Origin: CAXMMR01 sp965198995
GTDB lineage: Bacteria > Pseudomonadota > Alphaproteobacteria > Acetobacterales > Acetobacteraceae
Direction: 5' to 3'
Assembly (NCBI GenBank): GCA_965198995.1
Contig: CBDAQG010000002.1
Span: forward strand, 868,001 to 932,000
Length of the DNA: 64,000 nt
Both the position numbers and the translations under genes were made by a program. Each line of letters starts with the position of its first letter. Positions within the stretch are counted from its first letter, which is position 1. This document shows, one piece after another, positions 27,788 through 36,230 of this stretch. The notes beneath the pieces are model-generated. The model made no database searches and had not been told where the DNA came from. It saw only the letters and a list, made by a program, of their open reading frames with translations.

Positions 27788-29575
27788 CTAGCCCTCCACC
27801 GTCTCGCGCAGCATCTCGAGCTCCAGCCAGCGCTCCTCCGCCGCCTGCTGCTCGCGTTCCGCCGTCACCAGCTTGCCCCGCGCCTCCTCAAAGCGCGCCG
27901 GGCTGCGTCGATACAGCTCCGGATCAGCCAGCAGCGCCTGCTGCCGCGCAATCTCCGCGGACAGCGCCGTCAGGCGAGCCGGCAACGCGTCCAGCGCATG
28001 CCGATCCTTGAACGAGAGCTTCCGGCCAGCCGCCTGCCGCACCGGCGCCGGCGCCTCCCGCGCGGCCGCTGCAGGGGCCGCGGCCGCCGGCGCCCCTCGC
28101 TGCGCCAGCATGTCGCTGTAGCCGCCGGCATACTCCACCCAGCGCCCGTCCCCCTCGGCGGCCAGCGTCGAGGTCACCGTCCGGTCGAGGAAGTCGCGGT
28201 CATGGCTCACCAGCAGCACCGTGCCCGGATAGTCGGCGAGCATGTCCTGCAGCAGGTCGAGCGTCTCCAGATCAAGGTCGTTGGTCGGCTCGTCGAGCAC
28301 CAGCAGGTTCGCGCGGCGCGCCAAGGCGGTCGCCAGCAGCAGCCGCGCCCGCTCGCCCCCCGACAGCACCCCCACCGGCGTCCGCGCCTGCTCCGGCCGG
28401 AACAGAAAATCCTTCATGTAGCCGATCACGTGCCGCCGCTCGCCGCCGACCAGCACCTGGTCGCCGCCGCCGCCGGTCAGCGTGTCCGCCAGCGTCCGCG
28501 CCGGATCAAGGCTCGCCCGCGTCTGGTCGAGCGTCACCACCTCGAGGTTGGTGCCGAGCTTCACCGTCCCCTCGTCCGGCTGATCGACCCCCGTCAGCAT
28601 CCGCAGCAGCGTCGTCTTGCCCGCGCCGTTCCGCCCGATCAGCCCCAGCCGGTCGCCGCGCAGCAGCCGCAGCGTCAACCCGTCGACAATCCGCTGCGCC
28701 CCAAACGCGCGCCCCACCGCTTCCGCGTCGATCACGATCTTGCCGCTCATCGCCACCGGCTGCGCCTCCAGCTTCAGCCCCGCCCCGGGCCGGACCTGCT
28801 CGCGCCGCGTCTGCCGCAGCACGGCCAGCTCCGCCACCCGCCGCACGTTGCGCTTGCGCCGGGCGGTCACCCCGTAGCGCATCCAATCCTCCTCGCGCGC
28901 GATCTGCCGCCCGAGCTTCTGCGACTCCACCGCCTGCGCCTCGACCACCTGCTCGCGCCACGGCTCGAAATGCGCAAAGCCGCGCTCCATCCGCCGCGTC
29001 GTCCCACCCTCCAGCCACACCACCGAGCGCGACAGCGCCTCCAGCATCCGCCGGTCATGGCTGATCAGCACGATGCCGGCCCGCAACGACGCGAGCTCGC
29101 GCTCCAGCCACTCGATCGCCGGCAGGTCGAGATGGTTGGTCGGCTCGTCGAGCAGCAGCAGGTCGGGCGAGGGCGCGAGGGCGCGGGCCAGCGCCGCCCG
29201 CCTGGCCTCGCCACCCGACAGCCTGGCCGGCGTCTCGTCCCCGGCCAGCCCCAGCGCCTCCAGCATCGCCTGGGCGCGATACTCCTCGTCCGGATCGTCC
29301 AGCCCGGCGACCACGTAGTCGAGCACCGAGCCATAGGCGGAGAGGTCCGGCTCCTGCTCGAGGTAGCGCAGCCGGGTGCCCGGCTGGACAAACCGCGTGC
29401 CGCCATCGGCCGCGAGCGTGCCGGCGGCGATCCGCATCAGCGTCGACTTGCCCGAGCCGTTGCGGCCGACCAGGCAGACGCGCTCGCCCGCGCCCACCGC
29501 CAGCTCGGCGCCGTCGAGCAGCGGCGCGCCGCCCAGCGTGAGTGAGATGTTCCGTAGATGAAGGAGAGGGGGCAT
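27788..29575 (-). CDS. uup: ABC-F family ATPase (Uup-like)
   Basis: A 595-residue soluble protein with two ABC domains and no membrane segments. Domain 1 has Walker A GRNGSGKST near residue 38 and LSGGEARRAALARAL; domain 2 has GRNGAGKTT and LSGGERARLLLATAL. A linker between them and a C-terminal coiled coil (about residues 520-595) match Uup, which binds DNA and ribosomes and affects transposon precise excision and ribosome function. Its stop codon is followed immediately by the GTG of the small lipoprotein. Confidence 0.92.
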   Translation of the reverse strand: MPPLLHLRNISLTLGGAPLLDGAELAVGAGERVCLVGRNGSGKSTLMRIAAGTLAADGGTRFVQPGTRLRYLEQEPDLSAYGSVLDYVVAGLDDPDEEYRAQAMLEALGLAGDETPARLSGGEARRAALARALAPSPDLLLLDEPTNHLDLPAIEWLERELASLRAGIVLISHDRRMLEALSRSVVWLEGGTTRRMERGFAHFEPWREQVVEAQAVESQKLGRQIAREEDWMRYGVTARRKRNVRRVAELAVLRQTRREQVRPGAGLKLEAQPVAMSGKIVIDAEAVGRAFGAQRIVDGLTLRLLRGDRLGLIGRNGAGKTTLLRMLTGVDQPDEGTVKLGTNLEVVTLDQTRASLDPARTLADTLTGGGGDQVLVGGERRHVIGYMKDFLFRPEQARTPVGVLSGGERARLLLATALARRANLLVLDEPTNDLDLETLDLLQDMLADYPGTVLLVSHDRDFLDRTVTSTLAAEGDGRWVEYAGGYSDMLAQRGAPAAAAPAAAAREAPAPVRQAAGRKLSFKDRHALDALPARLTALSAEIARQQALLADPELYRRSPARFEEARGKLVTAEREQQAAEERWLELEMLRETVEG

Positions 29576-29597
29576 AATGACTTACAGTGAGGAAGGA

Positions 29598-29694
29598 TGT
29601 TCTTTTTTGAAAAAAAGAACCAAAAACTTTTATCCGGAAGAGGACATGACCTAAGCGAGCAAAAGTTTTTGCTTCTTTTTTCAAAAAGAAGCGC
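29598..29694. repeat. Element II, inverted pair
   Basis: TTCTTTTTTGAAAAAAAGAACC with AAAAACTTTT on the left (written as consecutive short blocks), then GCGAGCAAAAGTTTTTGC, TTCTTTTTTC and AAAAAGAAGC on the right. It separates the ABC-F gene start from the stop of the DsbA-like gene. Confidence 0.85.
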
Positions 29695-29702
29695 TGTCTG
29701 TC

Positions 29703-30371
29703 TTAAAGCTCCTGCGCCTCGATCGCCGCCACGTCCAGCAGCCGCTCGATCACCTCGGGCTCCTGCGCCCCCGAGATCGCATGCCGCCCGGAGACGACGA
29801 AGCACGGCACCCCGTTGATGCCGAGGCGGTGGGCGCGCAAATTGTCGCCATGCACCGCGTCCACCTCCTCGCCGCCGAGCAGGAAGTGCCGGGTGGCGAC
29901 CGGGTCGAGCCCGCACAGGCCCGCCAGCGAGCCCAGCACCATCATGTCGCCGATGTCGGCGCCGTCAGTGAAGTGCGCGGCGAACAGCGCCTCGGTCGCC
30001 TCGTCCGCCCGGCCGAAGCGCTGCGCGAAGCGCACCAGCCGGTGCGCGTCCACCGTGTTCGGCGTCCGCCGAATGCGCTCGAAGCGGAAGCGCACGCCCT
30101 CGGCCAGGCCGATCTCGCTGATCGAGCCGTAGAGCCGCGCCGCCCGGTCCTCGCCGCCGAACTTGCTGATCAGATACTCGGTCCGGCTCATGCCCGAGCG
30201 CGGCATGTCCGGGTTGAGCAGGAACGGCCGCCAGGACAGCTCGAACAGCAGGTCCGGCCGCCGATGCAGGGTGCGGAACAGCCGGCGCACGCCAAGGTAG
30301 CACCACGGGCAGACCAGGTCGTGCACGATCTCGATGCCGAGCCGCGCCTTGGGAGGAGCGAGGATGTTCAC
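29703..30371 (-). CDS. DsbA-family/FrnE-like oxidoreductase
   Basis: A 222-residue thioredoxin-fold protein of the DsbA family, FrnE/2-hydroxychromene carboxylate isomerase branch. The N-terminal IEIVHDLVCPWCYLGVRRL holds the CPWC redox motif, and a late GVPCFVV supplies the cis-Pro loop. No signal peptide is visible, consistent with the cytoplasmic FrnE group rather than periplasmic DsbA. GTG 30371 is chosen because the upstream extension does not resemble the family. Substrate unknown. Confidence 0.88.
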   Translation of the reverse strand: MNILAPPKARLGIEIVHDLVCPWCYLGVRRLFRTLHRRPDLLFELSWRPFLLNPDMPRSGMSRTEYLISKFGGEDRAARLYGSISEIGLAEGVRFRFERIRRTPNTVDAHRLVRFAQRFGRADEATEALFAAHFTDGADIGDMMVLGSLAGLCGLDPVATRHFLLGGEEVDAVHGDNLRAHRLGINGVPCFVVSGRHAISGAQEPEVIERLLDVAAIEAQEL

Positions 30372-30452
30372 GCCCGCTAGATTAGCGTGGCAGCGCGGCG
30401 TTACCAGCGCCAACGGTTGGCCAATCGTGTGCCCGCAGGCAGGCGCCGCCAA

Positions 30453-31682
30453 TCACGCCCGTGGCAGCGCCGCCAGCAGCGCCAGCGCGACGCCGAGCAC
30501 CAGCGCCACCAGCCCGGCGACCCCCGGCCAGCCGAGGGCGGACCACACCGCGCCGCCCAGCGTGCCGACCAGGCTCGAGCCGGCATAGTAGGCGAACAGG
30601 TAGAGCGACGAGGCCTGCGCCCGCGCCCGCTGCGCCCGCGCGCCGACCCAGCCGCTCGCCACCGAGTGGCCGCCGAAGAACCCCCAGGTGACCAGCGCCA
30701 CGCCGGCCACCACCAGCCACACCGGCCGCGCCAGCGTGAGCCCGACGCCGGCCAGCATCAGCACCACGTTGCCGGCCAGCACCGGCCGCCGTCCGAGCCG
30801 TCCCGACAGCGCCCCCATCACCGTCGAGCTGACGACGCCGACCAGGTAGACGCAGAACAGCAGCCCGACCGCGGACTGGCTCAACCGATATGGCGGCGCC
30901 AGCAGCCGGAAGCCGATGTAGTTGTAGATGGTGACGAACCCGCCCATCAGCAGAAAGCCCTCGGCGAACAGCACCGGCAGGCCCGGCGCGCGCAAATGCC
31001 CGACGAACGAGGCGATCAGCGCCCCGGCCCTGAGCGGCCGCGGCTCGAAATGCCGCGAGGCCGGCAGGGCGCGCCACAGCATCAGGGCGGCGAGCCCGCC
31101 GAGCCCGCCGATGCTGCCGACCGCGACCCGCCAGCCGGCATGGTCGGCCAGCACGGCCGTGATCAGCCGGCCGCTCATCCCGCCCACTGCGTTGCCGGCG
31201 ATGTAGAGACCCATGGCGATGCCGATCGCCGCCGGGTCGATCTCCTCGGCCAGATAGGCCATCGCCACCGCCGGCAGACCGCCGAGCGCGATCCCGGCCA
31301 GGCCCCGCAGCACCAGCACCAGGCCGAAGCTCGGCGCCAGCGCGGTCGCCGCGGTCAGCACGCCGGACAGCAGCAGCGAGGCCAGCATCACCGGCTTGCG
31401 GCCCCACGCCTCGGACAGCGATCCCGCGACCAGCATCGAGACCGCGAGCAGCGCGGTGGCGGTCGAAAGCGCCAGCGAGCTGACCGCCGGGCTCAGCCCG
31501 AAGCGGGCGGCAAACACCGGCAGCAGCGGCTGCACGTAGTAGAGCGTGGCGAAGGTCGCAAAGCCGGCGGCGAACAGCGCCCCATTGATGCGCCAGAAGG
31601 TCGCGCTGCCGGCCTCGACATAGGCCACCACATCCCCCGCGGCGGCCTCGATCTCGCCCAGGGCGGCCGGCGTCTCGGTCAT
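30453..31682 (-). CDS. MFS transporter (YnfM/AraJ-like)
   Basis: A 409-residue membrane protein with about 12 helices. The first loop carries LSEAWGRKPVML, the MFS signature between helices 2 and 3, and the second half has a matching SGRLGRRPVLAGN. FFGGHSVASGWVGARA late in the protein is typical of the YnfM-like efflux branch. Substrates cannot be predicted. It lies on the minus strand, divergent from the GT2 gene. Confidence 0.88.
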   Translation of the reverse strand: MTETPAALGEIEAAAGDVVAYVEAGSATFWRINGALFAAGFATFATLYYVQPLLPVFAARFGLSPAVSSLALSTATALLAVSMLVAGSLSEAWGRKPVMLASLLLSGVLTAATALAPSFGLVLVLRGLAGIALGGLPAVAMAYLAEEIDPAAIGIAMGLYIAGNAVGGMSGRLITAVLADHAGWRVAVGSIGGLGGLAALMLWRALPASRHFEPRPLRAGALIASFVGHLRAPGLPVLFAEGFLLMGGFVTIYNYIGFRLLAPPYRLSQSAVGLLFCVYLVGVVSSTVMGALSGRLGRRPVLAGNVVLMLAGVGLTLARPVWLVVAGVALVTWGFFGGHSVASGWVGARAQRARAQASSLYLFAYYAGSSLVGTLGGAVWSALGWPGVAGLVALVLGVALALLAALPRA

Positions 31683-31853
31683 GGCCGGCAGGCTATGCCG
31701 AGCCGCGGTTGTTGCCGCAAGCGGCCCAAACGCGACCGCGCCGCACCGGCCGCACGGTCGGCGGGCAAGGCTGAGCCGTCCGCCCCGGATCGCGTGTTAA
31801 CCATCTGTTCTTTCTTGCGCCTTACACTGCCGGTGGGCGGATGGAGGGTGGTC

Positions 31854-32699
31854 GTGCGTTTTTCCTTGATCATGGTGACCGGCGGCAGGACGACCGAGGT
31901 TGGCGAGTTCATGCAGTCGCTGATCCGCCAGACCTGCCAGGATTTCGAGCTGATCATCGTCCAGCAGAACGAGGACGAGCGGCTCGCGCCCATCGTCGCG
32001 CCGTTCGAGGGCAGGTTCCCGTTCCAGGTGGTGCGCTCCCTGCCCCGGCTCATCAATCACAGCCGCAACGTCGGCGCGGCCGTCGCGCAGGGCGAGATCC
32101 TCGGCTTTCCCGACGATGACTGCATCTATCCCCCCGGCCTGCTGGCCGAGATTGACGCCGCGCTGGCCGATAGCGGGCCCGACGTGTTCAGCGGCGTCGC
32201 CATCTCGCCCGAAGGCGGCCTCGGCTCAGGCCGCTGGCATGGCGCGGCCGGCCCGATCACCCGCGAAACCGTCTGGACCAGCGCCATCGAGTTCAACCTG
32301 TTCATCCGCCGCACCCTGTTCGGCTCCATCGGCGGCTTCGACCAGGCGATGGGGCTCGGCACCCCGTTCGCCTCCGGCGACGCGCAGGACCTGATCCTGG
32401 CCGCCATGCGGGCCGGCGGCCGCGCCGTCTACGACCCGAGCGTGCGCGTGATCCATCCCGACAAGCGCCTCACGCCGGTCGCGGTGCAGCGCGCCTACGA
32501 TTACGGCGCCGGCATGGGCTACGTGCTGCGCAAGCACCACATGCGGGTCGGCGTCTGGCTGACCTTCCTGGTGCGCCCCGTCGCCGGCGTCGCCGTCAGC
32601 CTGCTGCGCCGCCACACCCTGGACGCGCGCTACTACTGGCTCACCTTCCGCGGCCGCCTCGCCGGCCTGCTCGCCCCTGAGGCGCGCCACGCTGGGTAA
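31854..32699 (+). CDS. Glycosyltransferase family 2
   Basis: A 281-residue GT-A fold glycosyltransferase. It begins with a nucleotide-binding strand, VRFSLIMVTGGRTTEVGEF, and has the metal-binding FPDDDCIYPPGLL (D-x-D type) and an acceptor-side SGDAQDLILAAMRAG segment. A hydrophobic C-terminal stretch (VRPVAGVAVSLL) suggests membrane association. GTG 31854 has GGAGGGTGG placed well upstream, so it is preferred although the frame is open much further. No other sugar gene is adjacent. Confidence 0.88.
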   Translation: MRFSLIMVTGGRTTEVGEFMQSLIRQTCQDFELIIVQQNEDERLAPIVAPFEGRFPFQVVRSLPRLINHSRNVGAAVAQGEILGFPDDDCIYPPGLLAEIDAALADSGPDVFSGVAISPEGGLGSGRWHGAAGPITRETVWTSAIEFNLFIRRTLFGSIGGFDQAMGLGTPFASGDAQDLILAAMRAGGRAVYDPSVRVIHPDKRLTPVAVQRAYDYGAGMGYVLRKHHMRVGVWLTFLVRPVAGVAVSLLRRHTLDARYYWLTFRGRLAGLLAPEARHAG

Positions 32700-32748
32700 G
32701 GCCAGGGCGCTGCCCTGGACCTGCTGGGGCCGGCGGCCCCAGACCCCG
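32699..32748. repeat. Element I, two hairpins
   Basis: CCAGGGC-GCT-GCCCTGG and CTGGGGCC-GGC-GGCCCCAG, directly after the GT2 stop. With the next two entries it occupies the gene-free stretch to 33003. Confidence 0.85.
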
Positions 32749-32818
32749 ATTTGAATGGGACTACGGGCTGTTGGTGGTAGCAATTTCCAGGGCCGGGCCG
32801 GTTTGAGGGAGTATGGGG

Positions 32819-32942
32819 AGATCTTGCCTATAGGCAAGTTTTCCGACCTATAACCCATTGACAATATCGATAATCATAATCGGACACGGGGCAAAGCACG
32901 TCGCCCCCCTGCCGACCCGAAAATCTTGCTGTATTTCGCCTC
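32819..32942 (+). repeat. Two-ended conserved element, copy 1 (unidentified)
   Basis: The left end is AGATCTTGCCTATAGGCAAG, containing a perfect 16-base palindrome at 32823-32838; the right end at 32922-32942 is 21 bases that recur exactly, inverted, at 51380-51400. The inside is AT-richer than the surroundings (CAATATCGATAATCATAATC). I do not recognise it as a known RNA or mobile element. Confidence 0.7.
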
Positions 32943-32946
32943 ATGT

Positions 32947-32980
32947 AAAAAAAAGCCAGGGGCACAACCCCTGGCTTTTT
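32947..32980 (-). terminator. Strong bidirectional intrinsic terminator
   Basis: An 8-bp perfect stem, GCCAGGGG with CCCCTGGC, and loop CACAA, flanked by eight A on the left and five T on the right. On the minus strand it ends in eight T after the DUF1328 gene; on the plus strand in five T, serving anything transcribed from the 32.8 kb side. Confidence 0.9.
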
Positions 32981-33003
32981 GCGCTTCGGCAGGCGGCGCG
33001 CTG

Positions 33004-33177
33004 CTAGGTGACTGCCCGTCCGGCCATCAGTGCGATGATCAGGAAGATCACGAACAGCACGATGAAGATGGTGAACAGGATCTTGGCGACGCCGGCCGTT
33101 GCGGCCGAGATGCCGGTGAAGCCGAACAGTCCGGCGACCAGCGAGATCACCAGGAAAAGGATGGCAAGCTTGAGCAC
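33004..33177 (-). CDS. DUF1328/YtjA-family small membrane protein
   Basis: A 57-residue, almost entirely hydrophobic protein, MLKLAILFLVISLVAGLFGF then TGISAATAGVAKILF and a second helix ending FLIIALMAG. This is the DUF1328 (YtjA) pattern of two transmembrane helices with a central TGI...GVAK turn. The GTG start has GGAG a few bases upstream. A strong terminator follows, so it looks like a one-gene transcript, as is common for this stress-associated family. Function unknown. Confidence 0.88.
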   Translation of the reverse strand: MLKLAILFLVISLVAGLFGFTGISAATAGVAKILFTIFIVLFVIFLIIALMAGRAVT

Positions 33178-33255
33178 GACCCACTCCGCGAAGGTTTGAT
33201 CCTGCCTGGAACGCTCCGCCCGACACCCGGTTGCGCGGTCGTAACGGCACCGCCG

Positions 33256-35439
33256 TCAGCGGACCGGCTGGTAGCCCGCCGCGCCGAACTGCCACAGCAA
33301 GAAGGCATACTCATCGGCCGTCTCCACGTCGCGCTGCGTGCGTGTCGAGCCGAGCCCGTGTCCGGCGTCGAACTCGATGCGCAGCAGCACCGGCCGCCCG
33401 CTCGAGGTCGCCGCCTGCAACCGGGCCGCCATCTTAGCCGGCTCCCACACCGAGACCCGCGGATCATCCGCGCCGCCGGTGAGCAGCACCGCCGGGTAGG
33501 CGGTGCCGGCGCCGACATGCTGGTAGGCATCCATCGCCAGCAGCCACGGCAACTGCTCGGGGTTCGTCACGCTACCGAACTCGGGAATGTTCGAGGGCCC
33601 GTTCTCGGTGAACTCGGACCGCGAGGGGTTCGACGAGCCGACCCGGATCAGCGCGGCGCGGAACAGCGACGGGTCCTGCGTGATTGCGCCACCGATCAAA
33701 ATCCCGCCCGCCGACGTGCCCTCGCCGGCGATGTGCGCGTGGTCGGTGTAGTGATGCGCGATCAGCCAGCTTGCGCAGTCGATGAAGTCGGAGATCGTGT
33801 GCTCCTTGGTCTCGATCTTGCCGGCCAGGTGCCAGTCCAGCCCGCCCTCGCCGCCGCCACGCACATGCGTCTCGACGAAGACGCCGCCGCGGTCGAGCCA
33901 TGGCAGCACGTCGGCGGCAAAATCGGGGTCGAGCGAAATGCCGTAGCTGCCGTAGCCATCCACCAGCGTCGGGCGGCGGCCGTCCAGCGCCGAGCTCTTC
34001 TTCTTCAGGATCGAGATCGGGATCGGCGTGCCGTCGCGGGCGGCCGCAGTCGTCTCGACCGCCTCGTAGCCGGACAGGTCGCGCGGAAAGACGGGCGCGA
34101 TGCCGGTGTCCGTCAGGCTGCCGCCGCCCTCCGGCCGGTAGCGCAGCCACAGCTCGGGATGCAGCCACGACGCCAGGCTGAGCAGCACCCCGGGCGCCCG
34201 CGGGTCGGCGACCAGGCCGCCGGCGTCCTCCAGCGGCGGCTCGATGGTGCCGGCGAAGGGCAGGGCGATCGGCAGCGCCGCCGTCGCCCCGGTCGCCAGC
34301 CGATGCAGGGTGAACACCGCACCCTCGCGCTGAGCATAATAGAGCCCGTCGGACGCTGCCGTGATGCCGGTGATCACCCCCCCACCCTGCGCCACCACCG
34401 TGCTCGCCGCGGCGTAGCCCGGATGCGCGAGGTCCTCCCGCATGATCTTGAAGCGCGGCGCCCCGTCATGGCTGAGCAGGCTGATCGTAGCACCCTGCAG
34501 CGTCGCCTCGGTGACGCCGTCGCGCTGGGCGGCAACGCGCTGCCAGGCCGGATGCGGGCTGTCGAGGCTCGCCGCCGGCGCCGCATACAGCGCCACCTCG
34601 GGCGAGACGCCGTCGCTGATCAGCGCCAGCGCGTAGTCGCTGCCCGGGGTGATCTGCAGCGTGGGGAACACCTGCGCCGCGCTGAAGGCGAATGGCAGGT
34701 GGTCGACGTCGAGCACCACGTGGTCGGCCTGCGGATCCTCTCCAAGCCGGTGATGCAGGACGCGGATATGCGAATAGCGCTCGCTCGCCGGCGCGCTCGC
34801 CGGCAGCTTGGCGGTCCGACTGTAGAAGAAGCTCTTGTCGTCCGGCGCCCAGGTCACGGCGGCGAACTGGGCGCGATCGATGCTGTCCGGCAGCACCCGA
34901 CCGGTCGCGGTCTCGATCACGTGCAGAACGCTCTGCTCCGACCCACCCTGGCTCACCCCGTAGGCGACCAGGGTGCCGTCCGGCGAGGCGGCATACTGGT
35001 CGATGGCGGCATGGCTGGTGGCGGTCGCGAGCGTTGCGGGGTCCACCAGCAGGCGCTCCTGCCCGCTCGCCGCATCACGCACGTAGAGCCGGGCGAGCTC
35101 GGCGCCGGCCGGGCGCTTGAGATAGAAATAGCGGTTGCCGACCAGCGCGGCGTCGTAGGCCCGCGCCGCCAGGCCGCTGACCTGGCCGACGTCGCGCAGC
35201 AGCGCCGCACGGCCCGGAATGCGGGCAAGCAGGGCGCGGGCATGGTCGTCCTGCGCATGCAGGTAGGCGCGAAACGCCGGTGCCGGCTCGGCTTCCATCC
35301 AGCGATAGGGGTCGGTCACGGTCGTGCTGCCGTAATGGTCGGTCACGACCTGCACGGGCGCGACCGGCTGGACCGGCACCCCGGCCGCCTGCGCCGTGGC
35401 CGCGGTGATCAGCATGACGCTGGAGAGAAGCCGCTTCAT
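33256..35439 (-). CDS. Prolyl oligopeptidase family serine peptidase (S9A), exported
   Basis: A 727-residue protein with a signal peptide (about residues 1-19, ending AQAA), a seven-bladed propeller domain and a C-terminal alpha/beta hydrolase domain. DPYRWMEA near the front is typical of S9A. The nucleophile elbow is GEGTSAGGILIGGA, the Asp lies in GGADDPRV, and the His in DAGHGLG. ATG 35439 gives the signal peptide; the frame is open further upstream through tRNA-Thr. It probably degrades proline-containing peptides in the periplasm. Confidence 0.93.
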   Translation of the reverse strand: MKRLLSSVMLITAATAQAAGVPVQPVAPVQVVTDHYGSTTVTDPYRWMEAEPAPAFRAYLHAQDDHARALLARIPGRAALLRDVGQVSGLAARAYDAALVGNRYFYLKRPAGAELARLYVRDAASGQERLLVDPATLATATSHAAIDQYAASPDGTLVAYGVSQGGSEQSVLHVIETATGRVLPDSIDRAQFAAVTWAPDDKSFFYSRTAKLPASAPASERYSHIRVLHHRLGEDPQADHVVLDVDHLPFAFSAAQVFPTLQITPGSDYALALISDGVSPEVALYAAPAASLDSPHPAWQRVAAQRDGVTEATLQGATISLLSHDGAPRFKIMREDLAHPGYAAASTVVAQGGGVITGITAASDGLYYAQREGAVFTLHRLATGATAALPIALPFAGTIEPPLEDAGGLVADPRAPGVLLSLASWLHPELWLRYRPEGGGSLTDTGIAPVFPRDLSGYEAVETTAAARDGTPIPISILKKKSSALDGRRPTLVDGYGSYGISLDPDFAADVLPWLDRGGVFVETHVRGGGEGGLDWHLAGKIETKEHTISDFIDCASWLIAHHYTDHAHIAGEGTSAGGILIGGAITQDPSLFRAALIRVGSSNPSRSEFTENGPSNIPEFGSVTNPEQLPWLLAMDAYQHVGAGTAYPAVLLTGGADDPRVSVWEPAKMAARLQAATSSGRPVLLRIEFDAGHGLGSTRTQRDVETADEYAFLLWQFGAAGYQPVR

Positions 35440-35564
35440 TGGGGAGCGTCCGATGGTGAGTGGCGCCAGGCTGTGCCCTGACGACGCCAGTCCTGGCAAG
35501 GGCGCGAGCCGGCAAAAGCCAGCCACTCCCAACTCAGCCCGCAATCTGGCATAGCGGGCGACGG

Positions 35565-35637
35565 GCCGGGTTAGCACAGCTGGTAGTGCGCCTGATTTGT
35601 AATCAGGAGGTCGGGGGTTCGAACCCCTCACCCGGCA
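35565..35637 (+). tRNA. tRNA-Thr (anticodon TGT)
   Basis: Acceptor GCCGGGT pairs with ACCCGGC; anticodon stem CCTGA pairs with TCAGG around loop TTTGTAA with TGT at 35598-35600; T arm GGGGG-TTCGAAC-CCCTC. The discriminator A is followed by TCA, so the CCA end is not fully encoded, unlike the other two tRNAs here. Confidence 0.96.
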
Positions 35638-35797
35638 TCAGCGCGCCGCCTGCCATGCAGCTCCTTCGGCCAGCGGCGATGCAGCCAGGCTGGCTTTCAC
35701 GATGGCCGGCGGCGTTGCGGCAGTGCCTGCCGCCGAACCGCAGGCCGGCGCGCCCGTTGCCCCGGGGGCGGCAAAATGCAGCCGCCAGGAGAGCATC

Positions 35798-36043
35798 ATG
35801 ACCTCATCGAAGCACCCCAAGCGTCCGCCGCAGGGCCCGGACGACCTCGGCGCCGACGTGCCGCCGCCGCCTGGCGACCTGGAGCGCAATCCCGGGATCG
35901 GCGCCTCCAAGGGCGCCTTCGCCCGCAGCGGCGCTGACCCTGAGACCGTCGAGGCCGACAACACGGCGGAGGGCGACGTGCTGAGCGACGGCGCGAAGGG
36001 CGGCGGCGTCGATCCCGGCCAGCGCGGCCGCACGAACAAGTAG
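35798..36043 (+). CDS. Small hydrophilic hypothetical protein
   Basis: An 81-residue protein of low complexity, rich in Pro, Gly, Asp and Lys, starting MTSSKHPKRPPQGPDDLGAD and ending VDPGQRGRTNK. It has no hydrophobic segment and is predicted to be disordered from composition. AGGAGA lies upstream of ATG 35798. I do not recognise a family. It sits between tRNA-Thr and the DegP-type protease gene. Confidence 0.6.
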   Translation: MTSSKHPKRPPQGPDDLGADVPPPPGDLERNPGIGASKGAFARSGADPETVEADNTAEGDVLSDGAKGGGVDPGQRGRTNK

Positions 36044-36230
36044 CAAGCAAGGCGGGCGTGGTCGGCGGCGCACGACCCGTCCGCCTCGCGCGGCGCGAGC
36101 ATAAACGCCGCCTGATCAGATGACGCAGGTTTCACCCCTGGGCGAGCGGACGGCCGGGCGACGCGTTCTATGTGATGTCCATCAGCATGCGGCAGTCTGC
36201 CGCCGCGCACGCCATGGAGAGTCTAGACAC

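Noticed and set aside
30387..32699. 770-residue version of the GT2 protein
   Set aside because: The upstream part is antisense to the MFS gene and has no homology-like content. GTG 31854 has a good ribosome binding site and the right GT2 N-terminus.
32926..35481. 851-residue open frame on the plus strand
   Set aside because: It is antisense to the prolyl oligopeptidase gene, whose catalytic triad and signal peptide are intact.
33256..35631. Longer start for the prolyl oligopeptidase, running into tRNA-Thr
   Set aside because: The extra 64 residues read through the complement of the tRNA gene and precede a proper signal peptide, so ATG 35439 is the better start.
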